Assembly (NCBI GenBank): GCA_963974105.1
Contig: CAXBBG010000001.1
Location: 620,001-684,000 of the forward strand
DNA: 64,000 bases
Reading direction: 5' to 3'
Source: UBA2136 sp963974105
Lineage (GTDB): Bacteria > Pseudomonadota > Alphaproteobacteria > UBA2136
This document shows, piece by piece, positions 1 to 8,372 of the stretch. The translations under genes were made by a program, and so were the position numbers. Every line of letters begins with the position of its first letter. Position 1 is the stretch's first letter. Under the pieces are notes generated by a model. The model was not told where the DNA came from. It searched no databases and worked only from the letters and a program-made list of their open reading frames with translations.

Positions 1-792
1 CGTTCTCAGAAAAAACGTGAAAAAGTGGCTATGTCTCATGCTAAAACCTCACTGGACTCTATCTTTAGTAAAATTGCTGAAGGTGAAGTTGTCAAACTTT
101 CTGTTGTTGTTAAAGGTGACGTTCAAGGGTCTGTAGAAGCGATTACAGATTCATTGAGTAAACTTGCAACGGAAGAAGTTAAAGTACAAGTGATTCATAG
201 CGCTGTTGGTGTGATTACCGAAAACGATGTGAACTTAGCTTCTGCTTCTGATGCCTTAATACTTGGCTTTAACGTGCGTGCCAATGCGCAAGCGCGTACA
301 GCAGCGGAACGTGACGGTATTGAAGTACGTTACTATAGCGTTATTTACAGCCTTGTAGACGACGTGAAAGCGGCGCTTACAGGTCTACTATCTCCTGACT
401 TTGAAGAGAAGGTAACAGGCCGTGCTGAAATTCGTCAGGTGATGTTGATCAACAAGCTCAAGATCTTTGGTGCCTTTGTAACTGACGGTAAGTTGGTACG
501 TAACGGTAAAATCCGTCTTCTACGTGAAGGTGTGGTTTACCATGAAGGTTCTCTAGACAGCTTGCGTCGTTTCAAAGATGATGTGAAAGAAGTGACTGAG
601 AAGTACGAATGTGGTCTAACGTTTGACGGTGGATTCTCTGAAGTGCTTGAAGGTGATGAGATTGAAACATACGAAATGATTGAAATCAAACGTACACTTG
701 AAGACGTTAAAAAAGCTGAAAAAGAAAAGGCTCGCCTAGCAAAAATTGCTAAGGAAGAAGCTGAAATGGAAGCAGCTATGGAAGACGAATAA
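1..792 (+). CDS. infB: Translation initiation factor IF-2, C-terminal part (5' end outside window)
   Basis: IF-2 is the GTPase that brings initiator fMet-tRNA to the 30S subunit in the cytoplasm. The frame is open from base 1, so only the last 263 residues are present and the G domain is upstream of the window. The visible part matches IF-2 domains III and IV: a VVKGDVQGSVEAI segment, SAVGVITENDV, ILGFNVRA, and the C-terminal beta barrel containing VRNGKIRLLREG and the GLTFDGGF segment. It ends in a charged Lys/Glu tail. It heads a translation cluster with rbfA, truB and rpsO on the same strand, the usual neighbourhood of infB. A terminator follows at 815-840, so rbfA is probably transcribed separately. 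Confidence 0.97.
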   Translation, partial: RSQKKREKVAMSHAKTSLDSIFSKIAEGEVVKLSVVVKGDVQGSVEAITDSLSKLATEEVKVQVIHSAVGVITENDVNLASASDALILGFNVRANAQARTAAERDGIEVRYYSVIYSLVDDVKAALTGLLSPDFEEKVTGRAEIRQVMLINKLKIFGAFVTDGKLVRNGKIRLLREGVVYHEGSLDSLRRFKDDVKEVTEKYECGLTFDGGFSEVLEGDEIETYEMIEIKRTLEDVKKAEKEKARLAKIAKEEAEMEAAMEDE

Positions 793-814
793 ATTTATCT
801 TCGTAAATTTAGCG

Positions 815-840
815 ACAGGCGTCTTTGGGCGCCTGTTTTA
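815..840 (+). terminator. Rho-independent terminator after infB
   Basis: A 7-bp perfect stem ACAGGCG/CGCCTGT (815-821 with 830-836) with an 8-nt loop is followed by TTTTATTTT. It lies 23 bases after the infB stop. Confidence 0.75.
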
Positions 841-914
841 TTTTGATGGGCACGTTGGTTTGGGTTTGTCATATGCCTATCCATAAAAAAATAGCAGATG
901 TACGTAAGTTTGGC

Positions 915-942
915 TTGTAATGTGCATACAATCTACTATATA
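915..942 (+). promoter_or_regulatory. Possible sigma70-type promoter for rbfA
   Basis: TTGTAA (915-920) and TATATA (937-942) are separated by 16 bp, 37 bp before the rbfA start and downstream of the infB terminator. The same TTGTAA hexamer is the -35 element of the better promoters at 17360 and 35043. Confidence 0.4.
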
Positions 943-979
943 TATAAAGAATATATGAAATTTAAAAGGTAAATTTGTC

Positions 980-1351
980 ATGAAACAAATGTCTATGCGA
1001 CAAAAAAGAGTAGCCGAGCAACTACGTGAAGCAATTGCACAATCTATTGCGCGCGGTGGTTTTAAAAGCCACTTGATCGATAATCTGATCAATATTCCAT
1101 ATGTGTGGATAAGCCCAGACTTGCGCAATGCACGTGTTTACTTTACGTCGCTACAAAACCTTGACTCGGCTGCAACTAAAGAAGTGGCAAAAGCGATGAA
1201 TGCAGAAGCTTTCCGTTTCCAACAAGATATTGCATCCTTTAACCGTAAAAACACACCTAAGTTGAAGTTTTACGCCGATGATGATGCCGAGCGCACAACA
1301 AAGATCGAAGAAATTTTTACACACATTACAAAGGCAGAAGTACACGCTTAA
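980..1351 (+). CDS. rbfA: Ribosome-binding factor A
   Basis: RbfA binds the free 30S subunit and helps mature the 5' end of 16S rRNA, notably in the cold. The 123-aa product has the usual length and the KH-like alpha-beta fold features: an N-terminal RQKRVAEQLREAIAQ helix, ISPDLRNARVYFTSL in the position of the family's VSPDLRHAKVYVS motif, and a final segment TTKIEEIF. An AAAGG ribosome binding site lies upstream; the second Met (989) is an alternative start. It is downstream of infB, its classical neighbour. Its TAA stop shares one base with the ATG of the next gene. Confidence 0.93.
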   Translation: MKQMSMRQKRVAEQLREAIAQSIARGGFKSHLIDNLINIPYVWISPDLRNARVYFTSLQNLDSAATKEVAKAMNAEAFRFQQDIASFNRKNTPKLKFYADDDAERTTKIEEIFTHITKAEVHA

Positions 1352-1665
1352 TGTTTCGCACCTTAATACTTTTACTAACCGTTTTTTCCGTGCCTGCATG
1401 GGCAGGGGTGGTGGACTGCCCTGAATCTACCGACCTTGAAAATCGCGACTGGACAGCCTGTGCTTTTGACTATGACTGCATGTTGGTGGAAGATGCCTGT
1501 AAATTTAAAGCGCCTGTGAATACAGAATTTTCAGAAATTGCAAAGTGTACTTACCGTAAGATGGAAGAAAATGGCACGCTATGTATGATGATGCTTCAGC
1601 CTGCGGTGGAAAAAGCTGAATGTGATGTAAAAACGAAGCATTGTAAATTGGTTTACAAAAAATAA
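1351..1665 (+). CDS. Small secreted Cys-rich protein of unknown function
   Basis: The 104-aa product has a clear signal peptide (residues about 1-18, FSVPAWA then GVV) and eight cysteines in the mature part (for example VDCPE, ACAFDYDC, DACKF, KCTYRK), suggesting a disulfide-stabilised periplasmic protein. I do not recognise the family. It overlaps the rbfA stop by one base (TAATG), so it is translationally coupled to rbfA, and it is closed by its own terminator before truB. Nothing in it suggests a ribosome role. Confidence 0.75.
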   Translation: MFRTLILLLTVFSVPAWAGVVDCPESTDLENRDWTACAFDYDCMLVEDACKFKAPVNTEFSEIAKCTYRKMEENGTLCMMMLQPAVEKAECDVKTKHCKLVYKK

Positions 1666-1679
1666 TTCTCATTATGTAG

Positions 1680-1708
1680 AAAAGAGCGCATAAATATGTG
1701 CTTTTTTC
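1680..1708 (+). terminator. Terminator between the small secreted protein gene and truB
   Basis: A hairpin with GCGCAT/ATGTGC stem (one G-T pair) inside an A-rich/T-rich frame ends in TTTTTT. It lies 15 bases after the previous stop and just before the truB ribosome binding site. Confidence 0.55.
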
Positions 1709-1729
1709 TATTTATTATAAAGGTTGAAT

Positions 1730-2659
1730 ATGGCACGCACTAAAAAAGGAAATCACGTACACGGGTTCTTAAATTTTTATAAACCTGTGGGCATGTCGTC
1801 GAATCAGGCAGTTGGTTTTGTGCGTCGTATTTTTAACGCTCAGAAGGCGGGGCACGGCGGCACGCTCGACCCACTTGCCGAAGGTATTTTGCCTATTGCG
1901 CTGGGTGAAGCCACTAAAATGCTTTCTTACATGCTCACAGAAAACAAATACTATCAGTTTGAAATGACCTTTGGCACCGAAACCGCCAGCGATGATGCGG
2001 AAGGTGAGGTGGTGCATACGTCACCTAAACGCCCAAGTCAGCTGCAATTGGAAGAGGTTCTTAAAAAGTTTGAAGGTGAAATTGAGCAAATTCCACCTGT
2101 TTACAGTGCCTTAAAAATTAATGGCAAGCGTGCGTGTGACCGTGTACGTGCAGGCGAAGAGGTTGAAATGAAGCCACGCCAAGTAACCATTCACACTATT
2201 GTTATCGATAGTTTTACGCCCGAAAAAGCAATGTTAAGCGTGCATGTTTCAAAAGGCACTTATGTGCGCTCACTTTGTCATGACATAGGGCGCGCACTTG
2301 GGTGTTATGCTTATGTGACGCGTTTAATCCGCACGCAAGTGCCGCCATTTGATATAAATGAAGCTGTTACAAAAGAAATGCTTGATTTATGTGCAGAAAT
2401 GGGGCAAAGTGCGACAACTCATTTATTGGATGTTGACCACGTACTGGCCGATATCCCGGTATATACCGCATCTGATAATGAAGTGCAGACCGTACTGCGT
2501 GGTATGCCATTGAACAATATTCAATGTGCAACTGGCACGGTTCGGGTGAAAACAGAGGTTGGTGAATTAGCTTCGTTGGCAGAATTTGATGGTCAAACAT
2601 TAAAGCCAAAGAAGAATTTTCCACTACTTATAAATGATATCGTAAACAAGGAAATATAA
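1730..2659 (+). CDS. truB: tRNA pseudouridine(55) synthase TruB
   Basis: TruB converts U55 of the T-loop of most tRNAs to pseudouridine. The 309-aa product carries the N-terminal GFLNFYKPVGMSSNQAV segment, the catalytic motif AGHGGTLDPLAEGILPI (the Asp of TLDP is the nucleophile), then KYYQFEMTFGTET, and SKGTYVRSLCHDIG, all diagnostic. A PUA-like region occupies the C terminus. I chose the ATG at 1730 because ATAAAGG sits 6 bases upstream; an in-frame TTG at 1724 overlaps that site. Three bases separate its stop from rpsO, so the two are cotranscribed, as in many proteobacteria. Confidence 0.96.
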   Translation: MARTKKGNHVHGFLNFYKPVGMSSNQAVGFVRRIFNAQKAGHGGTLDPLAEGILPIALGEATKMLSYMLTENKYYQFEMTFGTETASDDAEGEVVHTSPKRPSQLQLEEVLKKFEGEIEQIPPVYSALKINGKRACDRVRAGEEVEMKPRQVTIHTIVIDSFTPEKAMLSVHVSKGTYVRSLCHDIGRALGCYAYVTRLIRTQVPPFDINEAVTKEMLDLCAEMGQSATTHLLDVDHVLADIPVYTASDNEVQTVLRGMPLNNIQCATGTVRVKTEVGELASLAEFDGQTLKPKKNFPLLINDIVNKEI

Positions 2660-2662
2660 AAT

Positions 2663-2932
2663 ATGTCTATTACAGCGACAAAAAAAGCAGAACTTATTAA
2701 AAAATTCGCACGCAGCGAAGGTGATGTTGGTTCTCCAGAAGTTCAAGTTGCGGTTCTATCTGAACGCATCAAAAACCTAACAGAACACTTCAAAACACAC
2801 AAGCAAGACAACCACTCACGTCGTGGTTTGATCGCAATGGTGAACACACGCCGTAAACTACTTTCTTACGTTAAAGGTAAAGAAGTTTCACGTTACACTG
2901 CGCTTATTAAAGAACTTGGCCTACGTAAGTAA
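2663..2932 (+). CDS. rpsO: 30S ribosomal protein S15
   Basis: S15 binds the central domain of 16S rRNA early in 30S assembly. The 89-aa product has the standard length and conserved stretches: GDVGSPEVQVAVLSERIKNL, HKQDNHSRRGL and RRKLLSYVK. The ribosome binding site AAGGA lies inside the end of truB. A strong terminator follows. In other bacteria S15 represses its own mRNA, and pnp follows rpsO; here pnp lies 2 kb away behind two opposite-strand genes. Confidence 0.98.
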   Translation: MSITATKKAELIKKFARSEGDVGSPEVQVAVLSERIKNLTEHFKTHKQDNHSRRGLIAMVNTRRKLLSYVKGKEVSRYTALIKELGLRK

Positions 2933-2950
2933 TTCAAGCCTTCTTATAAA

Positions 2951-2976
2951 AAAAGCACCTTCGGGTGCTTTTTTTT
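2951..2976. terminator. Bidirectional terminator between rpsO and the leftward gene at 3002
   Basis: GCACC-TTCG-GGTGC hairpin flanked by A and T runs (2951-2976), so it can act in both directions for the converging genes. The same hairpin recurs after rplS at 49998. Confidence 0.9.
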
Positions 2977-3001
2977 ATTCATAAAATGAGGGTGGATTTA
3001 A

Positions 3002-3946
3002 TTACAACTGATTGGCGCTGTAGGCGTCTATCATGCGCTGGGCTTCTATCATTGTACGTGACGACGAACTATAGCTTTGCTCAGAACTTGCTGATGTGAA
3101 AATATTCGACGTACTGGCTTTTTTGCCGTTTAGAATTTGAATAAAATTCAAAGATGTTTGCTGTGCCATTTGGCGCATTTTTTCTGCCACGCCATTGCTG
3201 CCATTTTTTTCAATAATAAGATCGAGTTCTTGCAGTAAAGCGTTCACGTTGGATTGTTCGTCTTCATCAAGTGTTTTGGCAGGGTTTAAGGCAGCGTGCT
3301 CATTAAAAATTTTGTCAATTTCAAGGCTTAGGTTTGTCGCTGCCTTCATTTGAGCGTCGCTTAACTTATCATCTTCAATACCTTTGGTAACCTCAGCAAG
3401 GTTTATAAATAAATTACTTACCTCTTTAAGCTGTTCATTGCTTAAGCCTTGTAAGCTGTGGTTGGCAAACTTATCGCCGCTTGTAAGCATGCCGTCAAGC
3501 TCAGCCGTTATGTCGTTGATACGGGTTTGGTCTTCGGTAGTGATTTCTTCTTGGCTTAATAGGGTGTTAAGTTCATGCATTAAAGTATCGGCCACGGGGC
3601 GGTTTTGTGCGCCCAAAAATAAGTAGCTTTCAGACGTTTCAACTAAATTATAACCGTGTAATACGTCTAGTTTTTCAGCGATTTCTGAAATGCGGTTTTT
3701 GTCATTTTGTGAGAAATTTACATTACCGAGTTGTTTTTCGATGTAGCGTAGTTCTTCTGTGATGCTATCAATTTTTTCGAGCGTTTGGCGTGCCTCTGGC
3801 GAAATAGAAACGTTGACGCTGTCACCGTCAGAATTTTGAACGACCACTGCACTTTGCGCGCTTGCGTCTTTACCATTGAGGCGGTTAAATAGGTGGCTTG
3901 ATGCCCCGTTGTTTAAAACGCCGTAATTATTAATTGTGTTTGCCAT
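3002..3946 (-). CDS. Protein of unknown function, helical, with flagellar-export-like N terminus
   Basis: The 314-aa product has no signal peptide or membrane segment. Its N terminus is Asn/Ser rich and low in structure, with GDSVNVSISPEARQTLE, a motif I associate with small proteins linked to flagella in alphaproteobacteria. The middle is a series of acidic amphipathic helices (repeated patterns like LxxELDxML and NxLLQELDLIIE), and the end is Ser rich (EQSYSSSSRTMIEAQRMIDAYSANQL). AGGAAAAA upstream of the ATG supports the start. It stands alone, converging on rpsO. A flagellar or secreted role is only an inference. Confidence 0.7.
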   Translation of the reverse strand: MANTINNYGVLNNGASSHLFNRLNGKDASAQSAVVVQNSDGDSVNVSISPEARQTLEKIDSITEELRYIEKQLGNVNFSQNDKNRISEIAEKLDVLHGYNLVETSESYLFLGAQNRPVADTLMHELNTLLSQEEITTEDQTRINDITAELDGMLTSGDKFANHSLQGLSNEQLKEVSNLFINLAEVTKGIEDDKLSDAQMKAATNLSLEIDKIFNEHAALNPAKTLDEDEQSNVNALLQELDLIIEKNGSNGVAEKMRQMAQQTSLNFIQILNGKKASTSNIFTSASSEQSYSSSSRTMIEAQRMIDAYSANQL

Positions 3947-4023
3947 AGTTTTTCCTCGCTTTTACTTATGTGTTGATATAAGCAAAAAACGCGCCAAAAC
4001 ATGTAGTTGAATCTCTTTAAAGC

Positions 4024-4051
4024 AAAAAAAAGAACCCCGCAAGCAGGGTTC
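4024..4051 (-). terminator. Terminator of the leftward gene at 4072
   Basis: GAACCC/GGGTTC stem (4032-4037 with 4046-4051) with an inner GC/GC pair; on the minus strand it is followed by eight T. Confidence 0.75.
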
Positions 4052-4071
4052 ATTGTTCGATATTCAAAAAT

Positions 4072-4665
4072 TTACGACTCGTAAGGGTCGTAATCTTCGG
4101 GTATAGCTTGGCAAACGTCGGCTGTGTGCTGACGTTGTGTTAACCGCGCAACCGCACCTTTACACTTGTACCAAGTCCGAATTTTAGTATCGGGTTTGGG
4201 GGCTGTATAGGCGTTTTTATCGGTGCTATAAAGGCATTCTAAAATATCTTCATCCTCAAATTCACTGTCATTATCGGCGTAAAATTCGGCATCAAATGCT
4301 TCTTCTAAAGCGGTCTGATTTTGCTTATGCGCCTGATATTCAGCAATTGAACGGTAAGCGTCAACGCTTGTGTATTCAGTGGATGTGTCATCATTTGAAG
4401 ATGCAATACCCTCAAATTCTTCTACACCTTCACAAACAGAAGGGGCAAGACCCGCTTTATACGCTATGATTGTGTTTATATAGGTTTCATCATAGTCGTG
4501 CCACTGGGCGCTTTTCTTTTGTTCGCCGCGCCCTGTAGGGTGCTTTGAACGCGCACGTTTTAAAATTGATGGTTTAGGTGAACCTGTCATCACTTCTTCT
4601 AAAACGAAGTCTGAAAGCTCAGTAGCTTGCATGATTGAAGAGTCTAGAAAGTTTAAAGTCGTCAT
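4072..4665 (-). CDS. Hypothetical acidic protein
   Basis: The 197-aa product has no recognisable domain. It starts with a short helical region, has a basic patch (SILKRARSKHPTGRGEQKKSAQWHDYDE) and then a long acidic centre (AFDAEFYADNDSEFEDEDILECLY), with four cysteines. The ribosome binding site AGGAG lies upstream of the ATG. It is divergent from pnp, separated by about 350 bp that must hold both promoters. It has its own terminator. Confidence 0.65.
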   Translation of the reverse strand: MTTLNFLDSSIMQATELSDFVLEEVMTGSPKPSILKRARSKHPTGRGEQKKSAQWHDYDETYINTIIAYKAGLAPSVCEGVEEFEGIASSNDDTSTEYTSVDAYRSIAEYQAHKQNQTALEEAFDAEFYADNDSEFEDEDILECLYSTDKNAYTAPKPDTKIRTWYKCKGAVARLTQRQHTADVCQAIPEDYDPYES

Positions 4666-5018
4666 AATAATCTCCTGTTATGACAAGAGTGACTTTTAAA
4701 AAGGCAGCCGATGTGGCCACAATTTTTGAAGCCACACAGATGTGTTTAAGTTAATTATTTATGGATATGCCCTATAGATGCTGTATAAAAAAACTGACAA
4801 ACCCCATTCCGACAACATTTTTATGCGCTTTATGAGCCTTAAATGCGTTGGGGGGCTTGAATTATGACTTTTCATTTCTATCTATTCCCTGTATAAAGAA
4901 GGTTATACAAAAATAAATCTCTTTTCTGGAAAGAGTTTCTTTTAAAGGTCTTGAAAATCAGGGTTTTTAAATGAAGCGCTTTTCTTGCGGAAAAGAGCCA
5001 AACATATAAGGAAATAAA
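4666..5018. promoter_or_regulatory. Divergent intergenic region with structured pnp leader
   Basis: No gene was found in these 353 bases. Near pnp there are two hairpins: CTCTTT/AAAGAG (4919-4935) and a longer one at 4976-4998 with 8 pairs, one G-A mismatch and loop TTGCG, ending about 20 bases before the pnp ATG. In E. coli the pnp leader is folded, cut by RNase III and used by PNPase to repress itself; a similar role here is an inference. Confidence 0.5.
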
Positions 5019-7220
5019 ATGTTTAAAATTTTTAAGAAAGAAATGGAATGGGGCGGTCGTCCTTTAACAATTGAAACGGGTAAACTTGCACGCCAAGCTG
5101 ATGGCGCTGTGATGATTACTTACGGTGGTACACAGGTTCTCGCAACAGCATGTTTTGCAACAAAAGCAAAACCTGGTCAAGACTTCTTCCCACTTACAGT
5201 AAACTACCAAGAAAAATTCTACGCTGGTGGTAAAATCCCTGGTGGTTTCTTCCGTCGTGAAGGTCGTCCTACTGAGAAAGAAACACTTACTTCTCGCCTT
5301 ATTGACCGTCCAATCCGCCCACTATTCCCAGCTGGATTTAAAAACGAAACACAAATCGTTTTAACAGTTATGTCATCTGACGGCGAAAACGACAGCATTA
5401 TCCCATCATTGATTGGTGCTTCTGCTGCTTTAACGCTTTCTGGCGCACCATTTATGGGTCCAATTGCAGCTGCCGCTGTAGGTTATAAAAACGGTGAGTA
5501 CATTCTAAACCCAACTATGGAACAAGAACTTGACACAGAACTTAAACTTACTGTTGCTGGTACATCTGAAGGTGTAACAATGGTTGAGTCTGAAGCTTCT
5601 GAATTAAGCGAAGAAGTTATGCTTGGCGCGGTTATGTTCGCTAAAGAATCTTTCCAGCCTGTTATTGAAGCAATTATTGAATTGGCTGAAGCTTGTGCGA
5701 AGCCTGGTTTTGAATTTGAAGTGCCAGACAACTCTGAACTTCTAGAAAAACTAACAACTGCTTACGCTGCGGACGTTAAGGCGGCTTACAGCCACAACGA
5801 AAAGTGGGACCGTAAAAACGCAATGAGCGCTGTGAAGGAAAAAGCGCTTGAAGAATTTGCAGGCGAAGAATCTGAATACTCAGCAGACCTTGTAAAAGCA
5901 ATTATTAAAGAAGTTGAAGCAAACACACTACGTCAGTCTATCCTTAAAGATAAAATACGTATTGGTGGTCGTACATCAACTGAAATTCGTCCTATCTTGT
6001 GTGAAACAGATATTCTTAACCGCGCACACGGTTCTGCATTGTTTACACGTGGCGAAACACAAGCGATTGCGATTACAACACTTGGTACAGGCCGCGACGA
6101 ACAAATGATTGACGCTATTGAAGGCGAATACAAAGACAACTTCATGCTACACTACAACTTCCCTCCATACTCTGTAGGTGAAGCGGGTCGCATGGGTGGT
6201 ACTTCACGTCGTGAATACGGTCATGGTATGCTTGCACGTCGTGCGTTAACAGCTATGCTTCCATCACGCGAAGAATGGCCATACACAACACGTGTTGTTG
6301 CTGAAATTCTTTCATGTAACGGTTCATCTTCTATGGCAACAGTATGTTCATCATCAATGTCATTGATGGCTGCAGGTGTACCAATGGTACGTCCAGTTGC
6401 TGGTATCGCTATGGGTCTTATTAAAGAAGGCGACGATTTTGCCATTCTTTCTGACATTTTGGGCGATGAAGATGCTTTAGGTGATATGGACTTTAAAGTA
6501 TGTGGTACAGAAAAAGGTATTACAGCACTTCAAATGGATATTAAGATTACATCTATCAATAAAGCGATTATGGAACAAGCTTTGGCGCAAGCTAAAGACG
6601 GCCGTATTCACATTCTTGGTAAAATGGCTGAAGCGATTTCAACATCACGTGATGGCGTTTCTGATACAGCACCACAAATGCACACAATTATGATTCCGGT
6701 TGATAAAATCCGCGAAGTAATTGGTACAGGTGGTAAAGTTATCCGCGGTATTATTGAAGAAACAGGTGCTGGTGTTGACATTGAAGACGATGGTACATGC
6801 CGCGTTTCTTCTGCTGACCGTACATCTCTACAAGCTGCTGTCGATATGATTGAAGGTATCTTGGCTGTTGCTGAAGTAGGTAAAAACTATACAAGTAAAA
6901 TTGTACGTATTACTGACTTTGGTGCCTTTGTTGCGATTCTTCCAAACCAAGATGGTTTGGTACACATCAGCGAAATCTGTAACGTGCGCCTAGGTGCAGT
7001 TGACAGTGTTCTTGCTGAAGGTGACGAAGTAACAGTGAACTGCCTAGAAGTTGATGAGCGCGGTAAAGTGCGCCTAACAATGAAAGGCATTGATCAAAAC
7101 GAAACAGTTGCTGCTAAAATTACAGCTGCTGAAGAAGGTGGAGATCAGCCACGTCAAGCGAAGAAAGAAGACGACAAGAAGGGTGGCCGTAACGACCGCC
7201 GTCCACGTCGCAGTGCATAA
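5019..7220 (+). CDS. pnp: Polyribonucleotide nucleotidyltransferase (PNPase)
   Basis: PNPase degrades RNA 3' to 5' by phosphorolysis and is a core enzyme of the RNA degradosome. The 733-aa product has the expected order: first RNase PH domain (with GGKIPGGFFRREGRPTEKE and SRLIDRPIRPLFP), an alpha-helical linker, second RNase PH domain (RAHGSALFTRGETQA, GRMGGTSRREYGHG, and GDMDFKVCGTEKGITALQMD), a KH domain with IGTGGKVIRGI, and an S1 domain (TDFGAFVAILPNQDGLVHISEI). The tail is basic (Lys/Arg/Asp). AAGGAAAT lies ahead of the ATG. It is monocistronic with its own leader and terminator. Confidence 0.98.
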   Translation: MFKIFKKEMEWGGRPLTIETGKLARQADGAVMITYGGTQVLATACFATKAKPGQDFFPLTVNYQEKFYAGGKIPGGFFRREGRPTEKETLTSRLIDRPIRPLFPAGFKNETQIVLTVMSSDGENDSIIPSLIGASAALTLSGAPFMGPIAAAAVGYKNGEYILNPTMEQELDTELKLTVAGTSEGVTMVESEASELSEEVMLGAVMFAKESFQPVIEAIIELAEACAKPGFEFEVPDNSELLEKLTTAYAADVKAAYSHNEKWDRKNAMSAVKEKALEEFAGEESEYSADLVKAIIKEVEANTLRQSILKDKIRIGGRTSTEIRPILCETDILNRAHGSALFTRGETQAIAITTLGTGRDEQMIDAIEGEYKDNFMLHYNFPPYSVGEAGRMGGTSRREYGHGMLARRALTAMLPSREEWPYTTRVVAEILSCNGSSSMATVCSSSMSLMAAGVPMVRPVAGIAMGLIKEGDDFAILSDILGDEDALGDMDFKVCGTEKGITALQMDIKITSINKAIMEQALAQAKDGRIHILGKMAEAISTSRDGVSDTAPQMHTIMIPVDKIREVIGTGGKVIRGIIEETGAGVDIEDDGTCRVSSADRTSLQAAVDMIEGILAVAEVGKNYTSKIVRITDFGAFVAILPNQDGLVHISEICNVRLGAVDSVLAEGDEVTVNCLEVDERGKVRLTMKGIDQNETVAAKITAAEEGGDQPRQAKKEDDKKGGRNDRRPRRSA

Positions 7221-7236
7221 CTTTTAGTTATATGGG

Positions 7237-7267
7237 AAAGGGCACCTTTGGGTGTCCTTTTTCGTTT
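7237..7267 (+). terminator. Terminator of pnp
   Basis: AAAGGGCACC-TTTG-GGTGTCCTTT hairpin (7237-7260) followed by TTCGTTTT, 17 bases after the pnp stop. Confidence 0.85.
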
Positions 7268-7376
7268 TATCAAGTTGTCACTACCTAAATATGGTAGCTC
7301 CATTTGTCGCACCAAAAAATTACAGCCCAAAATCACCCTTTCTTTCGGTGCACCTGAAAAAAAAAGGGGGCGGTAC

Positions 7377-7406
7377 AAAAAAAGCCTCACAAAAGTGAGG
7401 CTTTTT
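7377..7406 (-). terminator. Terminator of the small leftward membrane protein gene
   Basis: Perfect 10-bp stem AAAGCCTCAC/GTGAGGCTTT with AAAA loop; T-rich on both strands, placed 13 bases after the stop of the minus-strand gene. Confidence 0.85.
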
Positions 7407-7416
7407 GTATCGCACA

Positions 7417-7626
7417 TTAAAATGTGAAATACATCGCTAATAAAGAAAGGCAAGGTGTTAAACAAAGAAGTTTCACTGCCATATTTCTTGAATCATCATC
7501 TAATGACGGTCTTAAAGCTATAATAGCTTGAATACATAGGGCAATAACCACAGGTATGGCTAAGGCTTTAAATGTAACAATCATACAAACGAAAGATAAA
7601 GCGGCGAAAAATTTTAATAAAAACAT
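7417..7626 (-). CDS. Small membrane protein, unknown
   Basis: The 69-aa product has two to three hydrophobic segments: residues about 2-17, 19-34 and a C-terminal stretch VKLLCLTPCLSLLAMYF, with a polar loop RPSLDDDSRN between. I chose the ATG at 7626 because AAGGAAC lies 7 bases upstream; the longer frame to 7671 starts without such a site. It ends at a strong terminator. Function unknown; typical of small integral membrane proteins. Confidence 0.65.
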   Translation of the reverse strand: MFLLKFFAALSFVCMIVTFKALAIPVVIALCIQAIIALRPSLDDDSRNMAVKLLCLTPCLSLLAMYFTF

Positions 7627-7739
7627 AAAAGTTCCTTGGTTGGATTTTGCCGTGCTTAAAAAAATCCACAATGTGAATCAATTTATAAAACGGTAACACC
7701 AAAATGGTGGGTGGGTATCTATATACTTATAGGTCGGGG

Positions 7740-7901
7740 AAAAAATGGTTTATAGGTTATGGAAGTACCTGTTCGCCACAGGTGGTTCAATTCCTTGGAA
7801 TTATATACATCATTCCAAGTGTATGCCGCTATAATTCGCTTTTAATTCGCCTTATTTTACTGACAAGGGTTAGGTTTGCATGGTTTACTGTGTCAGTTTT
7901 T
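7740..7901 (+). ncRNA. Candidate structured small RNA with 6S-like motifs
   Basis: These 160 bases lie between a divergent and a convergent gene, have no plausible coding frame, and are rich in inverted repeats. Seen: ACCTGT-TCGCC-ACAGGT (7767-7783), a perfect CTTGGAAT/ATTCCAAG (7794-7801 with 7812-7819), and ACTGACA/TGTCAGT (7859-7865 with 7891-7897) followed by TTTTT. From memory of 6S RNA, the 5' part shares TGTTCG followed by a CCTTG-type block, and the 3' part CAAGGGTTA then TGC-TGG; CCTTG (7793-7797) can pair with CAAGG (7864-7868), and AGTACC (7764-7769) with GGTTTACT, giving a rod closed at both ends as in 6S. A TATACT at 7722-7727 could be the -10 box. The alternative is an unrelated sRNA with three hairpins. 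Ends are approximate. Confidence 0.42.
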
Positions 7902-7916
7902 GCTAAAAATTAGAGG

Positions 7917-8372
7917 CTAAACAGGTAATCTCATCACGATGGCGTCTTCTTTTTCACCTGTGAGCTCGTTGACGTAATAGTTTTTACGCAAACCTTCTTT
8001 GGTTGCACCAAAGCTAACGTATAAGTTTACAGCCGCCACATTGGTAGGGCGCACCTCTAAAAATAATTCTTTTATACCACGTACTGAAGCCTCTTTTAAA
8101 AGATGGATTAAACAGTCTCTACCTAAGCCTCGGCCTCGAAATTCAGGGATAATGCCAATGGTTAAAAGGTCACCTTGTCGCCCCGCGACTGAAACCAGAT
8201 TATACCCAATAGGGCGCTTATCAGCGAGTGCTATAAAACCAAAAACATAAGGGGTTTTCATTAACGAAACCAGCATATCTTCGCTAAAAACTTCGCTATC
8301 AAAACAGGCACCGTCTAGGGCTGCCATAAGGCTTGCATATTCAAGAGTGGCCGGCGTAAATGATAAAATCAC
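7917..8372 (-). CDS. rimI: Ribosomal protein S18 alanine N-acetyltransferase-like GNAT protein
   Basis: RimI acetylates the N-terminal Ala of S18 using acetyl-CoA. The 151-aa product is a single GNAT domain: the acetyl-CoA loop appears as LLTIGIIPEFRGRGLGRDCLIHLL, followed by ELFLEVRPTNVAAVNLYVSFGA, which is typical for RimI, and a C-terminal EDAIVMRLPV strand. It overlaps the end of tsaB by four bases (ATGA), the common tsaB-rimI arrangement. Substrate is inferred from the arrangement; other GNAT substrates cannot be excluded. Confidence 0.88.
   Translation of the reverse strand: MILSFTPATLEYASLMAALDGACFDSEVFSEDMLVSLMKTPYVFGFIALADKRPIGYNLVSVAGRQGDLLTIGIIPEFRGRGLGRDCLIHLLKEASVRGIKELFLEVRPTNVAAVNLYVSFGATKEGLRKNYYVNELTGEKEDAIVMRLPV

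Noticed and set aside
7704..7913. Open frame of 69 codons overlapping the candidate small RNA
   Set aside because: It starts without a ribosome binding site, the product is not protein-like, and the region is better explained by hairpins of an RNA.
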